40,025 nt of DNA from Paracoccaceae bacterium (GTDB lineage Bacteria; Pseudomonadota; Alphaproteobacteria; Rhodobacterales; Rhodobacteraceae): NCBI GenBank assembly GCA_029248915.1, contig JAQWIK010000023.1, positions 1 to 40,025 on the forward strand, read 5' to 3'. Below are positions 1 through 7,364 of this stretch, piece by piece. Under the pieces are notes generated by a model. That model was not told where the DNA came from. It made no database searches and saw only the letters and a list, made by a program, of their open reading frames with translations. The stretch's first letter is position 1; each line of letters begins with the position of its first letter. Position numbers and translations under genes: made by a program.

Positions 1-83
1 TGGCGTCAGTTTGTGGAGGTTCTCTTTCAATGATGGATGCTGGCGTTCCACTTAAGGCCCCTGTGGCTGGTGTCGCAATGGGT
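1..83 (+). other. pnp: Inverted internal fragment of pnp (PNPase)
   Basis: Read on the plus strand from base 3, these bases encode 27 residues that match the PNPase core segment normally lying about 25 residues beyond the point where the minus-strand pnp copy stops (pattern [14 protein letters not shown] followed by VPLKAPVAG and AMG). The segment is therefore a piece of the same gene in the opposite orientation. The two orientations meet at bases 80-83 (gggt), which fit both reading directions, so the junction has about four bases of microhomology. This is the pattern of a fold-back chimera; a true inversion would destroy an important gene. The identification is strong; the cause is inferred. 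Confidence 0.85.
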
Positions 84-1335
84 AAAACAGCCTGTAACGC
101 TCTCCACGCTAGTTTACCATGACCTACTTCTCTTCGGCCAGGTGTCCCACTCTGCCTACTTCACCTACTGAATATGGAGGGAAGTTATAATGAAGTAGAA
201 AATTAGAACGGGAATTACTATGTAAAGCGTCGATTATTTGTTCGTCATCTCCCGTACCCAGTGTGGTTACCACGAGACCTTGTGTTTCGCCCCTTGTAAA
301 AAGCGCTGACCCGTGTGTCCTTGGAAGAAGGCCCGTTTCACACACGATGTCTCGAACGTCTGTCGTTTTCCTTCCGTCAATACGTTTACCAGTTTTGACT
401 ACATCGCCTCGTAAAATTGAAGCTTCGAGTTTCTTCATTGCTGATCCTAGGTTGGGATCAGCTAATTGTTCTTCGCTAAGACTATTTTTGATAGTTTCTC
501 TTGCTTCTGAAACAGCAGAGACTCTCTCTTGCTTATCCTTCAAAGCAAAAGCATCTCTCATATTCTTTTCACCTGCCTTTTTTACAGAGCCAAAAAGGTC
601 TGAATAATCTGGAGCTTTAAAATCAAAGGGTTCATTCGCTGCGTCTTCAGCCAGATCAATTATCAGGTCAATTACAGGTTGAATTTGCTCATGGGCAAAA
701 TTTACAGCTCCCAACATCTCTTCTTCAGTTAATTCATAAGCCTCAGACTCCACCATCATAACAGCGTCTTTTGTTCCGGCTACAATTAAATCTAACCGTT
801 GCTCTGGGTTCATTCGTAGTTGATCCATATCTTCAACTTCTGGATTTAAAACATACTCGCCGTCTACATAACCTATTCTTGCGGCGCCCACTGGCCCCAT
901 GAATGGAACCCCAGAAATGGTTAAGGCAGCTGATGCGGCGATCAGTGCTACAATATCTGGGTCGTTAACTAAATCATGAGACAGTACTGTACACATTACT
1001 AAAACTTCATGTTTGAAGCCTTCAGCAAATAATGGACGCATGGGTCTATCGATTAAACGCGCCGTGAGGGTTTCTTTTTCGGATGGTCTTGCCTCTCTCT
1101 TAAAAAAACCGCCTGGTATCTTCCCAGCTGCGTAATATTTTTCCTGATAATGTACTGTTAGAGGAAAGAAGTCCTGCCCCTCTTTCATTTCTTTGGCAAA
1201 AGTAACATTTGCCATCACCGAAGTTTCACCCAAGGTTGCAATTACCGTTCCGTCTGCTTGGCGGGCTACTTTTCCGGTTTCCAGGGTAAGTGTTTCCTCA
1301 CCCCAAGTCATAGTTTTTTTAAATTCTTTAAACAT
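80..1335 (-). CDS. pnp: Polyribonucleotide nucleotidyltransferase (PNPase), 5' part, frameshifted and cut at an inversion junction
   Basis: PNPase degrades RNA phosphorolytically from the 3' end and is a trimeric core enzyme of RNA turnover. The N-terminus ([19 protein letters not shown], then [12 protein letters not shown], residues 10-50) and [14 protein letters not shown] (about 90-103) show the first RNase PH domain. The helical domain follows, and the second RNase PH domain begins near residue 320 with [20 protein letters not shown] and [11 protein letters not shown]. After Gly397 one base is missing between bases 145 and 144. Restoring it gives the expected [18 protein letters not shown] and extends the frame to Pro419 at the junction near base 80; without it translation ends at base 124. 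Full-length PNPase is about 710 residues, so the rest (second half, KH and S1 domains) is absent. The start is supported by aggaag upstream. It follows rpsO on the same strand, the usual order. Confidence 0.9.
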
Positions 1336-1351
1336 CTTTTCTTCCTAAAAT

Positions 1352-1504
1352 GGCCTAAAGGCCTTTGACGTAGAGGGCGGATTCCCTCTGACCCTTTATC
1401 TTATATGTCGGGCACTGGGTCTGGGCGCCAGATTTCAGATGAGAGGCAACTATAGTAGTTTGAAGGAAAAGGAAATGCCTTATTCAAGTGCTATGTACTT
1501 GAAT
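1352..1504 (-). promoter_or_regulatory. Structured rpsO-pnp intergenic leader with several hairpins
   Basis: Reading towards pnp, the spacer holds a perfect 8-bp inverted repeat (attcaagt/acttgaat, arms 1482-1489 and 1497-1504). Next come a 5-bp stem with a 3-base loop (1420-1432, tctgg/ccaga), a 6-bp stem (1372-1377 with 1384-1389, agaggg/ccctct) and a ggcc-taaa-ggcc element at 1352-1363 close to the pnp ribosome binding site. In Escherichia coli the pnp leader hairpin is cut by RNase III and PNPase then represses its own expression. A comparable role here is inferred from position and folding only. Confidence 0.45.
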
Positions 1505-1505
1505 G

Positions 1506-1534
1506 AAAAAAGCCGCTTACTTTTGAAGCGGCTT
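1506..1534 (-). terminator. Rho-independent terminator after rpsO
   Basis: A perfect 9-bp stem (aagccgctt/aagcggctt, arms 1510-1518 and 1526-1534, 7-base loop) is followed on the minus strand by six T residues. It lies about 20 bases after the rpsO stop codon. It is probably leaky or processed, because pnp follows on the same strand. Confidence 0.8.
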
Positions 1535-1555
1535 CGTCAAATTTATTTAGTAGTT

Positions 1556-1825
1556 TTAACGACGTATTCCGAGTTTTTTGATAACGGTTTGATACCGCTC
1601 TTCCTCTTTACCTCTGAGATAGTCTAAAAGTTTTCTTCTTTGGGCAACCATTTTTAAAAGCCCCCGCCGACCATGATTATCTTTATGATGTTCTTTAAAG
1701 TGTTCAGTCAAAGTATTTATTCTTGATGTTAAGATAGCGATTTGAACTTCAGGTGACCCTGTGTCACCTTTATTTGTGGCAAACTCACTAATAACCTTGG
1801 CTTTTTCTTCAGCAGTAATCGACAT
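1556..1825 (-). CDS. rpsO: 30S ribosomal protein S15
   Basis: S15 binds the central domain of 16S rRNA early in small-subunit assembly and forms a bridge to the 50S subunit. The protein has 89 residues, the exact usual length. It shows the family core [15 protein letters not shown] (about 22-36), the rRNA-binding stretch [12 protein letters not shown] (about 46-57), and [12 protein letters not shown] near residue 59. The start at 1825 is supported by aaaggaga seven bases upstream. The 178-base spacer upstream holds no further gene. It sits between truB/DUF1643 and pnp, the typical bacterial neighbourhood, and is followed by a clear terminator hairpin. Confidence 0.97.
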   Translation of the reverse strand: MSITAEEKAKVISEFATNKGDTGSPEVQIAILTSRINTLTEHFKEHHKDNHGRRGLLKMVAQRRKLLDYLRGKEEERYQTVIKKLGIRR

Positions 1826-2003
1826 CTAAATCTCCTTTTGTGGAAAACTAACGGCATGAGCCGGGATGACGTCCAGCAAAGCCTCTCAAAATATTACTCA
1901 AGATGGCCTCGTAGCTTATTTTTTTTTACTTGGAAAGTGCTAATCAGCAAAAAAGCATTAATTTCTTAGATCGAGTAAACATTATTTAAAAGTTGGAATG
2001 TTT

Positions 2004-2531
2004 TTAAGTAAAATGTGTATTGTCACCTAACCATTTTTTTGGTTGGATATTATAAGAAATATAAAGTGGGTGTTTTGGTTGCCCAACTTTTGAAATGCCT
2101 AGGTGAAAAATAGGTTTGCCACACTTCTTAAGCAACCCCATTACAAATAGACCTCGATTCATATGAGCCCCATGGTTGCCCCAAGCCGCAATGGTGCAAT
2201 CAGCCCATCGAGAACCATCGAGTATAGCCTCATTATTCAGTAAGCCTATTGGATCTTTTGCACATTTCATTTTTTTTGGGTCAGTATCTCTCCATGCAAA
2301 GATATTGGTTACTCGAAAGGATCCGAAATTTAAAGCTCGCGCTCTGCGTTCACAGCGTTCGACTGTGGGGTCATTTTGGATTTCTGTAGCTGTGGAAGGA
2401 TTGAGCATTACGAAATGCAATTTTTGTGCTTTTTCATTCCAAATCCGAGTAAGGCTGTATCTATATTTTTCACAACTAGAATAAATTGCTTTGGAGTTTG
2501 CATCTCCTTTTTTATAATATCTTGTGATCAA
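2004..2531 (-). CDS. DUF1643 family protein
   Basis: This protein of about 175 residues matches the DUF1643 family, whose biochemical role I do not know. Visible family marks are RYSLTRIWNEKAQKLHFVMLNP (about 25-46), MLNPSTATEIQNDPTVERCERR (42-63), VTNIFAWRDTDPK (about 74-86), DPIGLLNNEAI (about 93-103) and TIAAWGNHG (about 112-120). No signal peptide or membrane segment is visible. The most upstream start in frame is TTG at 2531, with an A/G-rich stretch just before it; no ATG in this frame lies upstream. It is 28 bases after truB and on the same strand, so it is probably co-transcribed with truB and rpsO. The family is certain enough; the function is open. Confidence 0.8.
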   Translation of the reverse strand: MITRYYKKGDANSKAIYSSCEKYRYSLTRIWNEKAQKLHFVMLNPSTATEIQNDPTVERCERRARALNFGSFRVTNIFAWRDTDPKKMKCAKDPIGLLNNEAILDGSRWADCTIAAWGNHGAHMNRGLFVMGLLKKCGKPIFHLGISKVGQPKHPLYISYNIQPKKWLGDNTHFT

Positions 2532-2559
2532 TTTTTTCTTTTCATAATTTGAATAGAGA

Positions 2560-3471
2560 TTAGTTTCCCAAATTGAATACCCGAGATGGATAAAATACGC
2601 TTTCTTTTGTATTTCCTAAAGCTAATGCTTTTCCCTCACATTGAATCCAACATTTTTCGTCTGGCTTAATATTGTTTGAGTTAACTTTAACGGCTCGTCC
2701 ATTTGCTATGTCATCAAACTCTTTTGCACTACACCTTACAAAAGGTAAGTTTTGCAAGCCAAGTTCCAACGGTTGCAAAAGTTGAAGTAACTTTGATGAT
2801 TTATGCAATTCTTGTATTTGATCAATCGTAATACAACTTTCAATTGTAAAGGGTCCAGCCCAAACGCGACGTAGCCATTTTACATGAGCATAGCAATTTA
2901 AGTCTTCGCCAAGATCTCTAGCGATAGATCGCACATAGCCACCTTTTCCGCACGTTAATTGAAATAATGCATGTTCATCGTCAGTTCGTTCCAAACACTT
3001 TAAGTCCTTCACAAAAATAGGCCGCGGATTTAATTTTAATTCCAAACCTTCGCGGGCTAGGTCGTAAGCCCGGGTGCCATTTATTTTTATTGCTGAAAAA
3101 TTTGGTGGGGTTTGCTTAATTAGCCCAATGTATTTTTGTAACATAGCAGAAATTTTGTCATCACTTGGACGTTTACTGCTTGTTTGAATAATTTTGCCAG
3201 TTGCGTCATCGGTATCCGTTGCTTCGCCAAATTTAACGCAAAACTGATAAGATTTTAATTCATCCATAATATACGGAATAGTTTTCGTGGCTTCTCCCAA
3301 GGCTATTGGTAGCACGCCAGTTGCATCTGGGTCCAACGTGCCCGAATGCCCGACTTTTTTTGCATTAAAGGCCCATTTAATTTTATTAACGACCCCGGTT
3401 GACGTAATTCCTGCAGGTTTGTCTATGACTATCCAACCATTTATATTCTTGCCTTTACGCTTTGAAACCAT
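2560..3471 (-). CDS. truB: tRNA pseudouridine(55) synthase TruB
   Basis: TruB converts U55 in the T-arm of nearly all tRNAs to pseudouridine. The N-terminus NGWIVIDKPAGITST (11-25) is the family's first motif, and GHSGTLDPDATGVLP (41-55) holds the catalytic Asp47. Further motifs are YQFCVKFGEATDTDDATG (about 75-92), PPNFSAIKINGTRAYDLAREG (about 121-141) and GGYVRSIARDLG (about 177-188). Its 303 residues are normal for the family, including a C-terminal PUA-like tail. The start at 3471 gives the expected short leader before the first motif, although its Shine-Dalgarno sequence is weak. rbfA, the usual upstream neighbour, is absent here; a gabD remnant lies upstream on the same strand. Confidence 0.95.
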   Translation of the reverse strand: MVSKRKGKNINGWIVIDKPAGITSTGVVNKIKWAFNAKKVGHSGTLDPDATGVLPIALGEATKTIPYIMDELKSYQFCVKFGEATDTDDATGKIIQTSSKRPSDDKISAMLQKYIGLIKQTPPNFSAIKINGTRAYDLAREGLELKLNPRPIFVKDLKCLERTDDEHALFQLTCGKGGYVRSIARDLGEDLNCYAHVKWLRRVWAGPFTIESCITIDQIQELHKSSKLLQLLQPLELGLQNLPFVRCSAKEFDDIANGRAVKVNSNNIKPDEKCWIQCEGKALALGNTKESVFYPSRVFNLGN

Positions 3472-3543
3472 GAAAACTCAACTGTTGTGCGAATGTTTTA
3501 AAAAGTTCATTTGACAAGATGCTTTTTCCCCAACTTATAATTA

Positions 3544-5022
3544 CTAAATCGACATGCAAATATATTTCATTTCTAAATAGTCGTCTATGCCATGGTGACT
3601 TCCTTCTCTTCCTAATCCAGATTGTTTTATACCGCCGAATGGAGCGACCTCTGTCGAGATAATTCCTGTATTTACACCTACAATTCCGTATTCTAACGCT
3701 TCTGCTACTTTATAAACGCGGGCCAAATCTTTTGCATAGAAGTAAGAAGCGAGGCCGAAAATAGTATCGTTTGCTAATTCGATAACTTCATCTTCATTTT
3801 AAAATTCAAAAATAGGTGCAAAAGGGCCAAATGTTTCTTCTTTCGAAACAAGCATATCTTTGGTTGCTTCAGTTACAATCGTAGGAGTTAAAAAATTACC
3901 TGGTCCTTGAACCGTTTTACCTCCCAATATAACATTTGCTCCTTTAGACTTTGCATCTGCAATATGCACTTGAACTTTCTCAAGGGCTTCCCTGTTTATC
4001 AAAGGTCCAAGTGCGGTTCCGTCAGCCATTCCATCCCCAACTTTCATTTTGGAAACGGCCTGTGATAATTTTTCTGCAAATTCTTGGTAAACACCCGACT
4101 GAACATAAATTCGATTGGCGCAAACACATGTTTGTCCATTATTTCTAAATTTGCACAAAATTGCCCCCTCAACCGCGGCATCAATATCCGCATCATCAAA
4201 CACAATAAACGGGGCATTACCTCCCAATTCCATTGAACATTTCATGATTTGTTCAGAGGCTTGTTTAAGTAAAATTCTGCCTACTTCGGTGGAGCCTGTG
4301 AAAGTTAGTTTTCTAATAATTGGGTTTTCGCAGAATTCTTTTCCGATGTCGGACGAGCGTGAAGATGGAATTATTGTTAAAATCCCTTTTGGAATGCCTG
4401 CTCTATCTGCTAGAACGCCCATAGCCAATGCGGATAGTGGAGTTTCAGCAGCAGGTCGCGCAATAAAAGCGCAGCCAGCTGCCAGTGCTGGCCCTGCTTT
4501 TCTTGTAATCATTGCATTGGGGAAATTCCAAGGAGTAATAGACGCTGCCACCCCAATTGGTTGTTTTATAACAGTAATCCGTTTATCAAATTGGTGACCT
4601 GGTATTGTTTCGCCATAAACTCTTTTCGCCTCTTCAGCAAAGAACTCGATAAAGGACGCCCCATAGGCAATCTCACCTTTTGCTTCTTCAAGCGGCTTCC
4701 CTTGCTCAGCAGTTAGAATAGTTGCTAAATCGTCCTGATTTTCCATCATCAAATTAAACCAAACGCGCATCAAATTACTGCGCTCTTTGGCGGGTCTAGA
4801 AGCCCAGACTTTTTGAGCATTTTCAGCGACAGAAATAGCGGCTGCTGTCTGAGCCCGAGATATATCCGATACATTAGCAACAACATCATCGCGAGCAGGA
4901 TTGTATACTGGAAAGGTTTGCCCGTTGTCAGCTTCGCACCACTCACCTGCCAAATAGCCTTTAGTCACCAAAAGAGATGGATCTTTTAGTAAAGATCGTA
5001 GATTAGTCAGATCGTCCAGCAT
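3544..5022 (-). pseudogene. gabD: NAD(P)-dependent succinate-semialdehyde dehydrogenase, interrupted by one in-frame TAA
   Basis: GabD oxidises succinate semialdehyde to succinate in 4-aminobutyrate and polyamine breakdown. The frame from 5022 shows SITPWNFPNAMITRK (about 161-175), FTGSTEVG (241-248), catalytic Glu265 in ELGGNAP and catalytic Cys299 in GQTCVCANR. At codon 408 (3799-3801) a TAA stops translation after PIFEF. The same frame then continues without interruption as [49 protein letters not shown] and DYLEMKY, the full expected C-terminus, to a TAG at 3544. Total length is 492 codons, normal for GabD. The expected residue at the stop is Lys, so a single AAA to TAA change explains it. 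The lost part includes much of the oligomerisation arm. The start has a good aggag. Real nonsense mutation or sequence error cannot be told apart here. Confidence 0.9.
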
Positions 5023-5098
5023 TCTAGTTCTCCTAATTTTTCCTTTGACATAACAAAATCAATTCTGCCTTATTTTGTCCATAGTGGTGTTAATTTAG

Positions 5099-5923
5099 AT
5101 GACAATTACAAAAGAAAATGACGAAGCATATTCAAATGCAGCTTTTATATATAATTCAGAAGAAATAGTTGCAAATTGGATTAAAAAAGCTGGGCACTTC
5201 AGGACAGTGAAACTGAAGAATGGAACTGCTAAAATAGATATTTCCTATGGTGATTCTAGTCGACAAAAATTTGATATTTTTCAACCTAATGCTGAACCCC
5301 GTGGAACAGTTATATTTGTTCATGGCGGCTATTGGATAGACTTGGATAAGTCATATTGGTCTCACTTTGCATCGGGTATTTTGGCTAATGGGTATAGATG
5401 TATAATTCCTTCATATGATTTATGTCCGACTATAGAAATTTCTGGTATTACTGGCCAAATTAAAGAGTTACTCGCCTATGTTTTGGAAAATTATGCTGGA
5501 ATAGTTTCTTTAGCTGGTCATTCTGCAGGTGGCCATTTGGTCTCAAGAATGGTTTCGAGTGATCAGTGGCAAAACTCTATATTAAAATCTCATATTTTAA
5601 AAAGATTAAACCAAGTAGTTGCAATTTCACCAATTGCCGATCTTCGCCCTCTGTTAAAAACTAGTATGAATAGTAAATTTAATTTGAATTATGAGACGGC
5701 AAAAAAAGAAAGTCCTGTGTTCCACAAAAAAATCAATGTGCCTGTTACTGTTGTTGTCGGAGAGCAGGAGCGACCAGCGTTTTTATCACAAGCTGAATTT
5801 TTAAGTGAAGCTTGGTCTTGTTCAAAAATAATCGCTATGGGAAAACATCATTTTAGCGTATTAGATGATTTCGAAAATGAAAGAAGTGAATTAGTCAATT
5901 TGTTAGCTAAGGTTAAACATTAA
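5099..5923 (+). CDS. Alpha/beta hydrolase, arylformamidase (kynurenine formamidase)-like
   Basis: This is a 274-residue soluble alpha/beta hydrolase. The oxyanion-hole motif HGGYW at 75-79 is typical of the eukaryotic-type kynurenine formamidase (AFMID/BNA7-like) group, which hydrolyses N-formylkynurenine in tryptophan breakdown. The nucleophile is Ser142 in GHSAGGH, the acid is probably Glu222 in VVVGEQERPAF, and the base is His250 or His251 in GKHHFSVLDDF. No signal peptide is seen. It is divergent from the gabD gene across 76 bases and ends 47 bases before the convergent regulator gene. No other tryptophan-catabolic gene is nearby, so the substrate is uncertain; another small ester or amide is possible. 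Confidence 0.75.
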   Translation: MTITKENDEAYSNAAFIYNSEEIVANWIKKAGHFRTVKLKNGTAKIDISYGDSSRQKFDIFQPNAEPRGTVIFVHGGYWIDLDKSYWSHFASGILANGYRCIIPSYDLCPTIEISGITGQIKELLAYVLENYAGIVSLAGHSAGGHLVSRMVSSDQWQNSILKSHILKRLNQVVAISPIADLRPLLKTSMNSKFNLNYETAKKESPVFHKKINVPVTVVVGEQERPAFLSQAEFLSEAWSCSKIIAMGKHHFSVLDDFENERSELVNLLAKVKH

Positions 5924-5970
5924 ATTTTTCGATACGATCTTTTACACTCTAAAAGGTTCAATTCATTCAG

Positions 5971-6741
5971 CTAGTGACGCAATTTTTCATGCTCAAAGCG
6001 TTGTTTGGCTATTTTTTCATTTTTATCTGAAACTCTTAAGTTTTTTTGTGATTTCGCAACATAGTCCAAATGTGTTTCGACCGCTTTCCTTGCTGCGTCT
6101 GGATCCCTTTTCTGGATAGCGATATTAATCACTTCATGCTGTGTCAGTAACTCAAAGCGAGTTGTTCGTTGCTGAAACATCTTTTGTCTGTTGTAAAATA
6201 CGCCATTGCGAAGCAACTCATACATTGATCGCATCATGTGTAGCATGATAACATTGTGACTAGCCTCTATTATAGACAAATGAAAATCAGCATCTAGTCT
6301 CGCTTCATCAGTTGGATCTCGTTTCTGATGTGCTGCTTCCATCTTATCAAAAATTGTTTGTATAACTTGCAGATCAGTACTTGAACCATGTTTCGCTGTT
6401 CGCTCTGCGGCGAGTCCTTCTAAATCTCTCCGAAAAGTTATGTAGTCATCTATCGACTCTTCGTGGGAGCTAAAGAGTTCGATTAAAGCTGGTGAAAAAG
6501 CGTTACCAAGAACATCAGCAACAAAAATTCCTGAATTTGCTTTTGAAACAAGTAATCCTTTTTTATCCAAACTAGCGATAGCTTCCCTTAAACTTGGTCT
6601 TGATACACCAAAACGTTCAGCTAATTCTCTTTCTGAGGGAAGTCGGTCTCCGGGCCTCAGAATTCCCTGTAATATTAACTTTTCTATTTGGATTGTTACT
6701 GAAGAAGACAGTTTTTCCATTATTATCTTTTGAAAAGGCAT
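5971..6741 (-). CDS. FadR/PdhR-type GntR-family transcriptional regulator (FCD domain)
   Basis: The 256-residue protein has an N-terminal winged helix-turn-helix (about 10-75) with the GntR signature GDRLPSERELAERFGVSRPSLREAI. It is followed by an all-helical FCD ligand-binding domain (about 85-230). Candidate metal or ligand residues are in DADFHLSIIEASHN (about 146-159) and RDPDAARKAVETHLDYV (about 214-230). These proteins are dimeric repressors or activators responding to small carboxylates. The effector and targets cannot be read from the sequence; I saw no clear operator in the neighbouring spacers. Candidate targets are its own gene, the hydrolase/gabD pair, or the GNAT gene 30 bases upstream on the same strand. 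Confidence 0.85.
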   Translation of the reverse strand: MPFQKIIMEKLSSSVTIQIEKLILQGILRPGDRLPSERELAERFGVSRPSLREAIASLDKKGLLVSKANSGIFVADVLGNAFSPALIELFSSHEESIDDYITFRRDLEGLAAERTAKHGSSTDLQVIQTIFDKMEAAHQKRDPTDEARLDADFHLSIIEASHNVIMLHMMRSMYELLRNGVFYNRQKMFQQRTTRFELLTQHEVINIAIQKRDPDAARKAVETHLDYVAKSQKNLRVSDKNEKIAKQRFEHEKLRH

Positions 6742-6771
6742 AAAAGGTCCAATAAATTTCTTCGTGTTATA

Positions 6772-7227
6772 CTATGGTAAATCTCTTTTCATGAAAATAG
6801 AGTATTCATTTCCAATATAATTACCAAATGGTTCGCAGGATTCAAATTCAAAACGTTTGTATAAACCCATGGCATTGTCTAACCCTATGCCTGTTTCAAG
6901 TTTCAAAGTTTTTAAATTTAATTTTTTGGAAGTAAGCATTATTTTTTGCATGATAAGGCTTGCTATACCGTTTCCTCGGACGTTTGGCTCAACAAAGAAT
7001 GATTTTAGTTCTCCATAGTCAGGCTTAATGTCTAAAGCTCCACAGCCGCAATATCTTTGATTTTGCCTCGCTCCAAAAAAGTGAATATTTGAAGAACACA
7101 ATTCATTAATTGAAAGATACGAATTCGTTTCTTCTGGATACAGATCTTTCATTAACTGATGACTGGTCAGAAGAAGTTTTTTTAAATCTGGGTGTCTTGG
7201 AGAAGCGTATTCTATAGATAATGTCAT
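6772..7227 (-). CDS. GNAT family N-acetyltransferase
   Basis: This 151-residue single-domain GNAT protein would transfer an acetyl group from acetyl-CoA to an unknown amine. The acetyl-CoA-binding core is GELKSFFVEPNVRGNGIASLIM (about 72-93), with the R-G-N-G loop contacting the pyrophosphate. It is followed by LKTLKLETGIGLDNAMGLYKRFEF, which resembles the small YsnE-like group that carries LETG. The start at 7227 gives a conventional N-terminus. The downstream regulator gene is on the same strand 30 bases away, so the two may share a transcript. Upstream, 137 AT-rich bases separate it from the divergent smc gene. Confidence 0.85.
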   Translation of the reverse strand: MTLSIEYASPRHPDLKKLLLTSHQLMKDLYPEETNSYLSINELCSSNIHFFGARQNQRYCGCGALDIKPDYGELKSFFVEPNVRGNGIASLIMQKIMLTSKKLNLKTLKLETGIGLDNAMGLYKRFEFESCEPFGNYIGNEYSIFMKRDLP

Positions 7228-7364
7228 TTATCTTTTACCTAGTTTATTAAAATTAAATAATTGCAACATATTGTGTAAATTAATATAAAATATACGATAT
7301 GGGGTAGTCATATAAAGTAATAACCATTTATACTAAGTAGGAATTTACTAAGGAATCGGCTTAA

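Noticed and set aside
263-607. Open frame of 114 codons opposite pnp
   Set aside because: It is the complement of a well-conserved PNPase region; no family features, no ribosome binding site. The same holds for other frames opposite smc, gabD, purH and imuB.
2973-2987. A second GTTC-N7-GTTC (LexA-like) match
   Set aside because: It lies inside the truB coding region, far from any start, and about one such match is expected by chance in 40 kb.
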